Source of the DNA: Dromiciops gliroides
Lineage: Eukaryota; Chordata; Mammalia; Microbiotheria; Microbiotheriidae
Reading direction: 5' to 3'
DNA: 64,000 bases
NCBI RefSeq assembly: GCF_019393635.1
Contig: NC_057864.1
Location: 81,130,882 to 81,194,881 of the forward strand
Both the position numbers and the translations under genes were made by a program. Shown one piece after another: positions 23,839 to 35,284 of the stretch (position 1 is the first letter of the stretch; each line of letters starts with the position of its first letter). The notes under the pieces are model-generated. The model ran no database searches. It had not been told where the DNA came from and worked only from the letters and a program-made list of their open reading frames with translations.

Positions 23839-23991
23839 GGGGCAGCTAGGTGGTGCAGTGGATAAAGCACCAGTCTGGATTCAGGAGGACCTGAGTTCAA
23901 ATCCGACCTCTGACACTTAACACGTACTAGCTGTGTGACCCTGGGCAAGTCACTTAATCCCCATTGCTCTGCAAAAACAAACAAACAAACA
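23839..23991 (+). mobile_element. tRNA-type SINE at an L1 insertion edge
   Basis: Full SINE with an AAAC-type tail. The 14-mer AATTTATAATTCTC flanks it at 23825-23838 and 23992-24005. The same target sequence, with one change, recurs at 26012-26025 at the far end of the next element. Confidence 0.9.
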
Positions 23992-24670
23992 AATTTATAA
24001 TTCTCAAGCCCAAATCAGGCTGTGGACATAAGACACCCCACCCTGTCTGCCCCACAAAGAACAAAACATAAAGGCTTTACAGATATTATCCCTTCATATT
24101 CAGTTCAGACCTGTGTCTTTTATGAGTTCCTTACTGATATAGTTCTTATGAGTTTGAAGTATTATCTTCCCATGTAGGAATGTAAACAGTTTGATCTTTT
24201 AATATCCCTCATGAAGTCTTTATCCTGTTTACCTTTTTATACTTCTCCAGGGTCCTGTCTTTGAAAGTCAAATTTTCTATTCAGTTCAGATCTTTTCATC
24301 ACAAATGCCTGAAAGACGTCTTTCTCATTGAAATCCCATTTTTTCCTCTGAAAGATCTCTCTCCAAAATTTTGCTGCGTATATGATTTTTGGCTGTCATC
24401 CTGGTTTCTTTGCTCTCTGGAATATCATATTCCATGCCCTCTGGTCCTTTAATGTAGATGCTGTTAGATCTTGTTCTATCATTATAGGAGCTCCACAGTA
24501 TTTGAATTAATTTTTTCTAGCTGCTTGCAATATTTTTTCCTTGACCTGTGAGTTCTGGAATTTGGCTATAATATTCCTGGAGGTTTTCCTTTTGGGATCT
24601 CTTTCAGTAGGTGATCGGTAGATTCTTTCAATTTCTATTTTAACTTCTGCTTCTAGAAGATAGGGCAAAA

Positions 24671-24807
24671 GGGAAGCTAGGTGGCATAGTGCATAAAGCA
24701 CCGTCCCTGAATTCATGAGTACCTGAGTTCAAATCTGGCCTCAGACACTTGACACTTACTAGCTGTGTGACCATGGGAAAGTCACTAAACCCTCATTGTC
24801 TCACAAA

Positions 24808-24856
<49 letters not shown>

Positions 24857-24857
24857 G
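24671..24857 (+). mobile_element. tRNA-type SINE inside ORF1 of the HAL1-like element
   Basis: GGGAAGCTAGGTGGCATAGT to an (AAT)n tail. AGGGCAA-type sequence flanks both sides (24661-24668 and near 24868), a short target duplication in ORF1. Confidence 0.85.
24807..24856. repeat. (ATA)n array from a SINE tail
   Basis: About 16 units grown out of the SINE A-tail. It produces a false poly-Asn frame. Confidence 0.95.
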
Positions 24858-26011
24858 AATATCAGGGCAATTTTCCCTCACAATCTCTTGGAGGATGATG
24901 TCTAAGCTTTTGTTTTGGTCATGGTTTTCAGGTAGTCCAATGATTTTCAAATTATCTCTCCTAGATTTATTTTCTATTTCAGCTGTTTTTCCAAGGACAT
25001 ATTTCACATTGACCTCTATTTTTTTCATTCAATTGGATTTGCTTTACTGTGTCTTGGTTTCTCATAAGGTCACTGGCTTCCATTATCTCATAGGGAGGGT
25101 TGAGGAGGGAGGTAAGAAGAAAAATTTAGAACACAGAATTAGCTCAAAGACCTTAATCTCATCAGAGTGGGCTCATGGAGGGAATAACATTCATACCCAA
25201 TTGGGAGGAGTAATCTATTTAACCCTACAGGAAAGTATGAGGGGAAGAGGATAAGGAAGGAAGGGTGAAAAAAGGGAGTGCAGAGCAGGGGAGAGGATAG
25301 TCAAAAGTAAAACACTTTTGAGGAAGAATAGGTAAAAAGAAGATAGAAAATAGAGTAAATATCATGGGAAGGGAATAGGATGGAGGGAAATAGTTATGAT
25401 GATTGATTTTAATGGCAAAACATATGGTACCTACCTTTGCTGGGCTATTATGAAGACAATTCTCTGTCAAGCTTAAGGTACTATATACAGGTTATGATGA
25501 ACAGGATACTATCAGAAAAACCTGGAAAGAGCTGCGTGAACTAAAGCAGAGTGAAATGTACCATATACAAAATAACAGCAATTGTGGGGGATGATCTGCT
25601 GGGAAGCATGTGGCTATTTTCAGCAAGGCAATGATCCAATATAACCCTGAAGGACTTATGAAAATTGCAACCCATCTACAGAGAAAGAACTGATAGTATC
25701 TGAAAACAGATGGAAACACATTAAAAAAAAATTTTTTTCCTCGTTGACAATTCCTTAATCTGAAGTTGTGTTTTTTGTTTGTTTGTTTGTTTGTTTTTTT
25801 ACTGAAAACAGTCTCACAACCTAGCTAATATGGGAATGTTTTCCATGACTACTCAAGTATAACTTAATTTGAATTGCATGAGTTCTTGTGGGGGGTTGGG
25901 GTGGAAATGGAGGTAGGAAGAGAAATTGGAACATAATGTTTTAAAAAATTGATTTTAAAATTTGTTTTTACATATATTTTAGAAAATAAAATTCTATTTA
26001 AAATGAAAAAA

Positions 26012-26517
26012 AAATTATAATTCTCTTTGTGCTCATATAGCTATCCATTGGATCCTTATTTTCTTACTTCAATCATCAGTCTATCCTGAAAATACTCATT
26101 TAATTGGCATATATGAAAAACATTTTATTTATTACATTTAAGATTATAATAAAATATTCACAGTAAAGTCCACATTTTCCTGATAAAATTTAATTTTTAA
26201 TTTCCTCCACTATTCTGTTTCATACTTCTTTATTCCTATAGGAACTATATGTAAGAATTTTTATAGTGAGATGCTTTCAAGTGATCCACATGGAAAAGTT
26301 TCTGGGGGCATAGAGAAATCAATTCACCACACCCCATCTTAACCATTGTAGAAATTACTCTCACATGAATTATAATAAAAGTCCTTGCTGCCCACAAGAT
26401 GTATATAATTCTCCATGATGACCTGGAAGATTGCTTGATACTTCAGTGACCTGAACTCCTAGAGTCCCAGGAACATCCACAGGATTCACTTCCTTCTCTA
26501 GGTATCCTTGAAGTGAA
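26012..26517. other. No identified feature
   Basis: AT-rich DNA; nothing recognised. Confidence 0.45.
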
Positions 26518-26816
26518 TTGTTGTTTGTCCTTCATTCTTGAAGAGGAACATGACATCAGTGAATTGGATTTAAGTAAGGGAGGACTGTGTAAAGTCACCA
26601 ACCTCATTCTCTACTCCAGGGCCATGTAGGTTCAGTGGTAAGATATATATCAGGAGGACTGGAGATGTCCCCCAATGTTTAAGACAATTGGGGTTATGTG
26701 ACTTGCCCAAGGTCACATAGCTAGTAAGTGTCTGAGGTCAGATTTGAATTCAGGTCATCCCAACTTTAGAGCCAGTGCTCTATCCACTGTGCCACCTAGT
26801 TTCCCCCTTAAAATGA
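26518..26816 (-). mobile_element. Composite SINE, antisense
   Basis: Reads in reverse the order of 3847-4158: tail block GTTGTTTGTCCTTCATTC on the left, then CCAACCTCATTCTCTACTCC, GGAGATGTCCCCCAATG, and the tRNA-like part ending CACTGTGCCACCTAGTTTCC. Confidence 0.8.
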
Positions 26817-27765
26817 GTTTCTAGAAGTCTAAGATTATCTTAGCTACAAGTTACTTCCATGGGCTAGTCTGTTTTTTCCCTGACACTTAAGTCACTTATG
26901 TTAGATACCTATGTCTTCTGGTGCCACAGCTTCAGGATGAGAACACAATGTTTAGCAAGTCACTTAACTTCTGTTTTGTGACACCTACCTCACAGGTTTG
27001 TTGTGAGGATCAGCTAATATATTTATAAAGCACTTTGCACTGTGCCTGGCAGAAAGGGGTTTATCCCCCCCTTTCCTATTTTGATGATTAAAAATATGAG
27101 AGACAGTATCTGGGTAATTTAATCATCTTATTTATAAGCCCAATGGGTTATCAACAAAATGAGATCTATGATTGTCTCTTTCAGATCAAAGACTCCTAAT
27201 GGTGGTGAGGTCACAGATTATATAACCTTCAGAGATCAAGTCAATGTGGAGGTAGGCTATATTAAAATGAAGGACTTATAGCAGAACACCCCTCAACCTA
27301 AGTTTAACTATTAACCTTCACCCCAAACCAGATTTTTATTGCTCTAACAGGAATTTAGAAGGATCATCCTTATGAAGATTCCTAAAAGTTTATAGCCATG
27401 ATCAGGACCAAGAGGAGCATTTTAACTTACACGTTTAAAGTCCTAAGGAGAGTTGACTTTATTTTATCAAGAAAGACTTTGGAGTGGGGGGAAGTCAACA
27501 TTATATCTCCAAGATATTAATTACAGAAATAACTTCTCAAACTATCTATATCTTTTTTGCCTATTCTTATATCCATACCTCTACCTATGTCTTATACATA
27601 TACCATAACTATATATAGGTATACAGATAGACATATTAATATAAATAGACATAGGTACAGAACTTGTGAGTTAATCAGTTTGGGAATTACCTTTCCCGTA
27701 AGGAACCTCCTTTTACCATCAATACAGGTTGGTTCATTTTGTGTAATTAAGAGTCCTATAGAGTC
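26817..27765. other. Mostly unassigned
   Basis: 26930-27060 has a decayed CORE-SINE look (AGCAAGTCACTTAACTTC, TTGTTGTGAGGATCAGC, TATTTATAAAGCACTTTGC). The rest shows nothing I can name. Confidence 0.4.
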
Positions 27766-27773
27766 ATCTAGAG

Positions 27774-28109
27774 CAGGGTTTCTTTTTTTTGTTGTTGTTG
27801 TTTTTTGTTTTTTGTTTTTGCAGGGCAATGGGGGTTAAGTGACTTGCCCAGGGTCACACAGCTAGTAAGTGTCAAGTGTCTGAGGCTGGTGCTTTATCCA
27901 CTGCACCACCTAGCCACCCATAGAGCAGGGTTTCTTAAACTTTTTTCACTTGAGATCCCTTTTCACCCAAGAAATTTTTATGTGACCCTGGGTATGTAGC
28001 TTTATAAAATAGGCATATAAATCAATCATTTACTGCCAATGTTTTGCAACTCCCATAGTCACTTATGCTCTCCCATATTGGGTCTTGACCCACAATTTAA
28101 GAAACTTTG
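27774..28109 (+). mobile_element. Small hAT-like element with terminal inverted repeats
   Basis: Left end CAGGGTTTCTTAAA (its true start 27774, repeated at 27926 because of the SINE target duplication) pairs with right end TTTAAGAAACTTTG (28096-28109). Flanks ATCTAGAG (27766-27773) and ATCTGGAT (28110-28117) agree at 6 of 8 positions, the duplication length of hAT elements. No transposase; non-autonomous. Confidence 0.65.
27785..27920 (-). mobile_element. tRNA-type SINE, internally deleted, in the hAT terminal repeat
   Basis: The 16-mer TAGAGCAGGGTTTCTT is at 27769-27784 and 27921-27936. The SINE lacks about 35 bases around box B (GTGTCTGAGGCTGGTGC joins directly). Confidence 0.9.
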
Positions 28110-28117
28110 ATCTGGAT

Positions 28118-28968
28118 CACTGAGCAGTGACTTAGCAAATATATTTTAGTAACCGGGTTTGAACCTAGGTATTTCTGGCTCTTAGAGGGATATCCAATGA
28201 TTAGGGTACTCCACTTCTTCCCCCAACCCCCCAAAAACACTTGTACAAACATGTGTATTTCACATTGAGAAATCAAGCTATGTTAGATGAAATTTAGGAT
28301 AGCTCTTCCTCTCCCAAATTCTCTCCTTTCCCTTTATTCTCTTTCCTCTCCTCCACTTCCTCAAAATAGTAAGACTTCTGCCTTTTAGCCTTAGCTGATA
28401 AGGCATTCAAATCGAAACTCATGATATGTTTCAAATGAATTAAACAGGTGATTTAAGCAGCTAAAGGCTTTAATAACTGACTTCTGGTAGAAAGCTGAAG
28501 AATATAGTGCTTTATACATATTGACTCTCAAAGGAAACAAATAAAGAACAAATAAAAATAGCAGATATCTTACAGTTGTTCAGTAGTTTGACATTGCCAT
28601 TGCTATTTGCATTACATAAAAGCTCACTAGGAAGACAATGTGCTACTAAGTTTGTAAGATAAATCATGTGTACTGCATTTTAAATCACAGGCCAGTAAAG
28701 GTAATTTAGTTCATTGATGGATTTGCATAATTCCCTAACTGGACTATTATAGACTTCCCTTAAGCAATGAATACACACTTCCTATGTGAAACCATATTTT
28801 TCAAAGCAAACTTCCCCTGTGGCTTACATTATTACTTTCTAGGGGAAAAAAAAGGTTCTAGGTGAATTTTCTTTACCCCCATGGGTTTCTCCTATTCCTC
28901 CATTATTTTTATTCTATAATTTCCAATTTGCTCATGTTCTATTCCTTAATCTTTACTTTATTCTTCCC

Positions 28969-29005
<37 letters not shown>

Positions 29006-29579
29006 ACTTCTAGATTCTTCAAAGACTGAAATCCTCAGCATTGCCCAACATATGTTTATTTGTCCTTCACATATTTTTTCTTCTTCTCTAAGGACCTGGT
29101 ACAGGACACTGGAGAAGGGTGGTATGTGCCAAGCATAATAAGGACTCCATATGTCTCTCTTATCCCCCCTACCTTAAGTTGCTAAAAGGCTTTAATTGCT
29201 CCTAAGATAAGAAAAGTGTGAATTCATCTTCTGTTTATAGAGATTGTTGGTGTTTTTAGAGAACAAAGTCGCCTTGCAAAAAACAAAGTGTTTATTTTTT
29301 CCTCTAGGATTAATGATTCATCGTCCTTTGCATTGGAGGTCCTTATTGACTAACAATGTTTTGAAGGTATTTATCTCACAGCTATGAGAGATTTTTACTG
29401 TCATGTCCACAATCTATCAACCAAATACATTTTTTTAGACAAATGATCAGGGCTGACAATATGGTCCATCATAAAAGAACAGAAAGAAATCAGGACCACT
29501 CAGAAAATGAAACCATGGCTTCTAGAGGTCTTAGCCTTCTTCATACGACAGAAAAAAAAAAATCCACAATCAGTGTTTT
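28118..29579. other. Largely non-repeat stretch
   Basis: No repeat recognised apart from the AC array. 28380-28800 is AT-rich and free of simple repeats and could be conserved noncoding sequence; I cannot test this. Confidence 0.35.
28972..29003. repeat. (AC)n microsatellite
   Basis: About 15 units. Confidence 0.95.
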
Positions 29580-29930
29580 TCATTCAATTTGATTCAGCAA
29601 ACATTATTTAACTACCTGTTATATGTAAGCTGTTGGTGATAAAAAGATAAAGATTGATTTTCTTTTAGTCTCAAGTCACTTATGTTCTGTTAGAGAGAAA
29701 TACTGAATATATTTCAGATAAATATAATAAAAGGTCTGGTTGGCTCCTGCAAAAGGGGGAAATCCAGAAAATAAAAAGTTCTCTGGGAAAACTAGAAGAG
29801 GGGAAAAAGCTCTCAGATGGATGACCTAGAAGGGATTTATGGAGAAGATAGCATGTGAGCTAAGTTTGAAGGGAAAGTGGAATTCTCAAAGGCAAAAATG
29901 AGGAGAAATTACATTCTACATATAGAGGGC
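29580..29930 (-). mobile_element. L2-like fragment
   Basis: TTCAGCAAACATTATTTAAC, then GGGATTTATGGAGAAGATAG and GTGAGCTAAGTTTGAAGGG, the same order as at 73-795 and 12185-12530. Confidence 0.45.
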
Positions 29931-30010
29931 AGCCTTCCCACATGCACGAAGATCAGAGGTGGTGTACCCAGAGACAAATCTTCCAGTTTGTTTTGAAAAT
30001 AGAGTTCAAG

Positions 30011-30176
30011 GGGGCACCTAGTTGGTGCAGTGGATAAAGCACTGGCCCTGGATTTAGGAGGACATGAGTTCAAATCTGGCCTCAGACACTTGGCACTTAC
30101 TTGCTGTGTGACCCTGGGCAAGTCACTTAACCCTCATTGTCCCACCAAAAAAAAGAAAGAAAGAAAGAAAGAAAAA
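30011..30176 (+). mobile_element. tRNA-type SINE, clear target duplication
   Basis: The 16-mer GAAAATAGAGTTCAAG is at 29995-30010 and 30177-30192. The tail is (GAAA)n. Confidence 0.95.
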
Positions 30177-30192
30177 GAAAATAGAGTTCAAG

Positions 30193-30631
30193 ATAGGAGA
30201 TAATGTGAAATTAGTGGAGATGGATTAAAGTCAGTTTACAGAGGAATTGAAAATCCAAATTAAGAAGATTTTACTTTATCCTAACGGAAATGGTTATCTA
30301 AAATTTTCCAGGAAAAGGATCTCTTGTCATTATAACCCCTGAATATGAGATATTTTTGTCTTATGTGTTTTGTGTATATACAAGCATGTGTACATTTATG
30401 TTTAGCTATATAGAGGTACATACATTTATATGCACACATATGTCTATATCTATGATCTTGTTTTTACCTCAGAAAGCAGATCTACAAATACCAAAATGCA
30501 TTTGATTGCACACACAAATATGTTGATCTTGATTTTTAAGTTATTTGTATATGCAACTATTTTTTAAGATTGAATTTTATTTTATTTTTAGTTCCAAATT
30601 TATCTCCCTCTACCAAACCTCCCCTACCAAT

Positions 30632-30632
<1 letters not shown>
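30193..30632. other. No identified feature
   Basis: AT-rich; nothing recognised. Confidence 0.45.

Positions 30633-30722
<90 letters not shown>
30633..30722. repeat. (TA)n(CA)n compound microsatellite
   Basis: About 34 TA units run straight into about 11 CA units. Confidence 0.95.
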
Positions 30723-30723
<1 letters not shown>

Positions 30724-31234
30724 CCATTACAAATAAGAACTCATGCAAAGCAAATGGCATGGAACTATTTGTGAAAGAATTTTTTTTTCCCTTTCTTCAA
30801 CTTAATAGACTTAGAAAGTTATCTGGGATACTGAGACATTTTGTGATGGGCTCAGATCTCACAGACAATAGGAGCCTGAGGCAGTGCTCAAAGCCAGCTC
30901 TTCCTGAGTCCAGGGTACTTCTCTATCCACTACACAATAGTACCTCTCCTAATCATTGGGCACTTTGTCAGTTAACTGAACAATGGAATACAAAGGGTAA
31001 ACTGTAGGTTAGGATTCAAGATATAGAACTATGCCTTATAATTCTGGGGTGGCATAATTAGGCAAAATTTTCTGGAAAATGAACTTTGAGTTAGAGATTA
31101 ATCCACCTATCTATTTCTTGTCCAGCAACACCACTCCTCATGCCTTTCTTCCATAGTTTTCCTCTTGTATCAGTGGTAATGGGGAGTTGCTAGATAAGTA
31201 TAGAAATAATAAGTCATGTGGATCAACATTACTT

Positions 31235-31497
31235 TTTAAATTGTTTTTAATTTTTAAAAATTATTTCTTTAAATGTTTCCCAGTTACACATAATATGTTT
31301 AAAGAATCATTAAAAAAAAATTTAGACTTCCAAATTCTCTCTCTTCCTCCCACCCTTCACTCTTCCTTGAGAAGGCAAGTAACTTGATATCAGTCATACA
31401 TGTGGGAGAAATGATTTTTTTATATTAATAAAAAATTAATTGTAATAGGAACAGATTTTTTTTTCAGAAATCTAGGTCATTCAGTCTGTGAAGGGCG
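31235..31497 (-). mobile_element. L1 3' end, left of an insertion
   Basis: AAATGTTTCCCAGTTACACA, CCAAATTCTCTCTCTTCCTC, then CATTCAGTCTGTG at the right edge. The L1 continues at about 31912. Confidence 0.6.
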
Positions 31498-31911
31498 TTG
31501 TTGATAGATGAGATTGTCCAATCTCATGGTCAACATGAAGAAGGGGTACATGCCTTTTAGTATTACATGTGCCTTTCAATGCTGGGTGAGAGACCCCACA
31601 CAACTAGAGAACCTTATAAAGAATTTAATTTAAGGTGAATCTAGACCATCGTGTTTCAGTCAGGCCAGGTAGATTGCTGGAGCATGGGGGTGGTCTGGCT
31701 TGAGACAGTCTCTCTGTCCATGAGAAACATAAACTGTCACATCCCATAACCCCTCATCTAAATAGGTATATTTCTCATTTGAAATATATATTCTCTCATT
31801 ACTTATTAACCCATAAGAGTAGACTGCCACCGTCAGGAACACCCACTCTTCCAAGGGTATGTAATCATTGAGTGGGTTCCATCAAGGGGCTTTGGCATTC
31901 AAGAATGCCAT
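31498..31911. mobile_element. Unclassified insertion with a hairpin near each end
   Basis: It separates two adjoining pieces of the same antisense L1. Near the left end ATGAGATTGTCCAATCTCAT (31508-31527) folds with 9-bp arms; near the right end TGGCATTCAAGAATGCCA (31893-31910) folds with 8-bp arms. There are no matching terminal inverted repeats, no clear TG...CA LTR ends and no A-tail. A 64-codon minus-strand frame (31660-31854) has no known motif. It may be an unusual LTR or a small DNA element. Confidence 0.45.
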
Positions 31912-32346
31912 TAACCCCTTTCTTTAGAAGTGGATTATTATTTTGTTCTTGTGGGTCCTTTGTAATTGTCTTGGATTGTTGTCTTGATCAGAGTATCTGA
32001 GTATTTCACAGTTGATTGGTCTTCCTTACACTTTTGCTGTTACTATGCACAGTGTTCTTCTGGTTTTCTTCACTTCACTTTCCATATCTTTAATATATCT
32101 TTCCATCCTTTTCTGAAAGCATTCTGTTCATCATTTCTTGTAGAATCAGCTAGATTTCTAATTCTTTGCCACCATAAAAAGAACTGCTAGAAATATTTTT
32201 GTACAAATAAGTCCTTTCCCCTTTTCTTGAACCTTTTTGAGATACAAATCCAGTAGTGGTATGTACAATAGCCCTTAGGAAATAGTTTCAAATTGTTTTT
32301 CAGAATGGCTGGACTAGATAACAACTTCACCAAAAGTGCATTAGTG

Positions 32347-32489
32347 GGGCAGTGAGGTGGCGCGGTAGATGGAGCACCGGCCCTGGAGTCAGGAGTACCT
32401 GAGTTCAAATCCGGCCTCAGATGATTGACACTTACTAGTTGTGTATCCCTGGACAAGTCACTTAACCCCAATTGCCTCATCAAAAAAAA
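32347..32489 (+). mobile_element. tRNA-type SINE in L1
   Basis: The 15-mer AAAAGTGCATTAGTG is at 32332-32346 and 32490-32504. Confidence 0.95.
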
Positions 32490-32989
32490 AAAAGTGCATT
32501 AGTGCTCCCAATTTTCCACATCCTTTCCAGCATTTCCTATTTTCTTTTTTCTGTGATGTTAGTCAACCTAACAGGAATGAGGTTGTATTTCAGAAATGTT
32601 TTAATTTGCATTTTTAATGAGCAGTGACTTAGGACATTTTCATGTTACTGTTGATGGCATTGACTTCTTCAGAACCCTGCCTGTTCACATCCTTTGACCA
32701 ATTATCAACTGGAGAATGGCTCTTATTTTTTAAAAATAAAGTTGGCTCAGTTCCCTATATATTTGAAAAACAAGACCTTTATCAAAAATGCTTGCAAATC
32801 CCCTTTCCCTGGTTTTTAATTTTCTTTTGACTTTTGGCTATGGTAGTTTTATTTGAGCAAAAACTTTTTAATATTATTTAATAAAAATTATCTATTTCAC
32901 TTGCCATAATACTTTTATCTCCTTTTATATCCACTCTTCCTTTATCCATAGAAATGACAGGTTCATTTTGCCATGCTCTACTTATTTAC

Positions 32990-33077
32990 TTTTTTTTTGG
33001 GGGGGGGGAGGACAATGCAAGTTAAGTGACATGCCCAGGGTCACACAGCTAGTAAGTGTCAAATGTCTGAGGCCATG
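32990..33077 (-). mobile_element. 5'-truncated tRNA-type SINE in L1
   Basis: T-run, G-run, then the antisense SINE body to GTCTGAGGC, where it stops short of box B. Confidence 0.8.
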
Positions 33078-33600
33078 CTTATTTGCAAATGATATCACCT
33101 TTTATGTCTAAATCATTTATCCATTTTGACCTTATCTTGGTAAACAGTGTGAGATGTTGGTCTATGCCTAGTTTCTGCATACTGTTTTCCAATTTTCCTA
33201 GCAGGTTTTGTCAAATAGTTCTTTTCCCAGATGCTTAGATCTTTGGATTTATCAAACACAGGAGTACTATGGTAATTTAATATTGTATATTATGTATCTA
33301 ATATATTCCACTTAACCATCACTCTATTTCTTAGCTGGAACCAGATTGTTTTGACCATTATCACTTTGTAATATAGTTTGAAATCTACAACTGCTAGGCC
33401 ACCTTCCTTCACATTTTTTCTTTGACTTCCTTGATATTCTTTAACTTTTGTTCTTCCAGATAAATTTTGGTATGGTTTTTTCTAGCTCTATAAATTAATT
33501 CTTTGGTAGTTTATTAGTATGGCACTTGAAGGAATAAATTAACTTAGGTAGAATTATGACTTTTATTATATTGGCTCAGCCTATGTATTCCACATAAACA

Positions 33601-34916
33601 GTGATACCATATCAAAATAAGGACATTAAGGAATAGTTTACCTGCCAGATCTATGGAAAAGGGAAGAATTTATGACCAACAAGAGATAAGTAGCATTATT
33701 AGATATAAAATGACAAATTTTGTTTATAGTATATTAAAAAGGTTTTGCACAAAGTATATGTTAAGGAATAATTTTGAACTGTGTCCTCATGCTAAATTCA
33801 CAGGTAATAAAGAGAACTTTGATGGTAGAGTGTCAGTCACATCAATCTATGACTCTTCCCCAATATGGTAAACTGCCTCTCCCTTGCAGATAATAGTTCA
33901 TCTTTATATTTTAAATTGAGATTTTGATTTATACATGGCAGACCTAAGGCATTAAGGTGTATAAAATGTATTCATGATATGTTGATCCTAAGTCTATAGA
34001 TGAAATTCAAGTCAGTTTATCTTTTGTCCAAAAAATGCTAATGTCACTATCATTTTGTTCATTTTTTATAGCCAATGGAAACATTTAATAAATATGATTA
34101 CATTTTATCAGATGGGGAAGAAAAATACAGAAAACCTGTGATAGATTTTTAAAATTACAAACTCGATCCTGAATAACTTATTTGTCATGAAATCAATGGT
34201 GTTATACTCTGGGGATTTGTCAGAAAGATAGAAGGAGATGGCAAAGAAATAGACTTGGACATGCAAAAACTCTGAATTTGAAAACTCATTTTCATATTTG
34301 TGACTATAATCTGAATAAGATAATCCACCATGTTTTCTGTCAGAATCAAGATCTTTTGTAATTTAAGCAGCAAGTGCTTCATCAGAATACCCATAATGGA
34401 GTGCATTCTGCATTGTTGTATATAACTATAACACAGGAAAATGGCATTAGGCTGAGTGGATTGACTGGTTAAATAAAAAGCTACAGCATAATAGAGAATC
34501 AACTTCCAAAATACAGTACTGAAATATAGCAATCCAGCAGTAAGGTGCACTAGTATCTTAGCTGCCTTTTATGGTATTGCTGCAGTTTAGTCAGAAATGG
34601 AGATGCCATAATTTTTTCAAGCTAATAGATTTTTTTAATAGCTACTTTCTGAAATAGTCACTTTCAGGTCAAAGCACGTTGTGCAATGATAACTTTAAGG
34701 GAAGGACATTGTGAATCTCCAAGCTCAGCAAACCTTTTCCCCTTTCTTTTATAAGTTTATATATCATTTATTTAGAGAAACTATTTACACTTAACCTATT
34801 ATGAAGTATGAATGCCATAGGAGATAAAGACTCAGGAAGTATTTAATCAATTCAACTCAAAGTAAAAGTTTTCATTAGATACTTTATAAAAAAGAACAGT
34901 TCTTGATGTCCTTGAG
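33601..34916. other. Unassigned, with an exon-like patch on the minus strand
   Basis: No repeat recognised. On the minus strand at about 34185-34420 one frame reads through about 80 codons with a single stop and a varied composition (for example GYSDEALAA, then DSDRKHGGLSYSDYSHKYEN), preceded by an acceptor-like TTTTCCTGTGTTATAG. A second frame (34185-34550) is also open. Neither is recognised. Confidence 0.25.
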
Positions 34917-35077
34917 GCAAGTAAGTCACTTCTATTTGTCTTGGTTTCCTCATCTGTAAAATGGGGATAATAATAGTACCTACTTCCCAAGGTTATTCTG
35001 AGGACCAAGTGAGATAGTATTTGTAAAGCACTTTGAAAGTCCTGAAATGCTATATAAATGCAAACTATTATTATTGG
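34917..35077 (+). mobile_element. CORE-SINE 3' part
   Basis: TTTCCTCATCTGTAAAATGG, TATTTGTAAAGCACTTTG and GCTATATAAATGCAAAC are the standard CORE and 3' end. Confidence 0.8.
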
Positions 35078-35284
35078 TGATAGGGATACAAAGACAGAAA
35101 TGAAAGCATTCCCTAGCCTCATGGAACATACATTCTTATTTTGTGATATGGAATTTATACAGATAAGTACAAAGTACATATAAAGTAACACATTATTTAT
35201 AAAATAATAACTAGGGGACTTGGAACACACCTTACCTAAGAGGTAGCTACTGAGCTGTGTTTTGAAGGAAATTACATTAAGCAT
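35078..35284 (-). mobile_element. L2-like fragment
   Basis: GGGATACAAAGACAGAAATG and CATGGAACATACATTCTTA match the antisense L2-like repeat. Confidence 0.45.

Larger units (their letters stand above)
24006..26011 (+). mobile_element. HAL1-like L1 lacking ORF2, 5' inverted
   Basis: 24006-25090 is antisense: it carries L1 ORF1 on the minus strand. Recognisable are ENKSRRDNLKIIGLPE (near 24945), RNIIAKFQNSQVKEKILQAA (near 24515-24575) and a C-terminal PKIIYAAKF-like stretch (near 24370), matching the order of L1 ORF1p RRM and C-terminal domains. 25095-25470 is GA-rich inter-ORF linker on the plus strand, and from 25496 (GATGAACAGGATACTATCAG) the plus-strand 3' UTR follows directly, with no ORF2. 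A target duplication appears as AATTTATAATTCTC at the left and AAATTATAATTCTC at 26012-26025. The inverted-then-sense layout is that of twin priming. ORF1 is dead: stops, a 1-nt frameshift near 25020, and a SINE at 24671. Confidence 0.75.
31912..33600 (-). mobile_element. L1, 3' UTR and late ORF2
   Basis: Antisense L1 in order: TGTCTTGGATTGTTG, ACTTCACTTTCCATATCT, CCACCATAAAAAGAACTGCT, GGACTAGATAACAACTTCAC, CACATCCTTTCCAGCATTTC, ATTTTTAATGAGCAGTGACT, then GTTTTATTTGAGCAAAAACT and more ORF2 to near 33600. Two SINEs interrupt it. Confidence 0.8.

Noticed and set aside
24796..25254. 152-codon frame with a poly-Asn run
   Set aside because: It is the (AAT)n SINE tail plus antisense L1 sequence read in the wrong frame.
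30557..31007. Frames with Ile-Tyr repeats
   Set aside because: Product of a (TA)n(CA)n microsatellite.
35000..35284. 145-codon minus frame (34847-35284)
   Set aside because: It lies across a CORE-SINE and an L2-like fragment, so it is repeat-derived.
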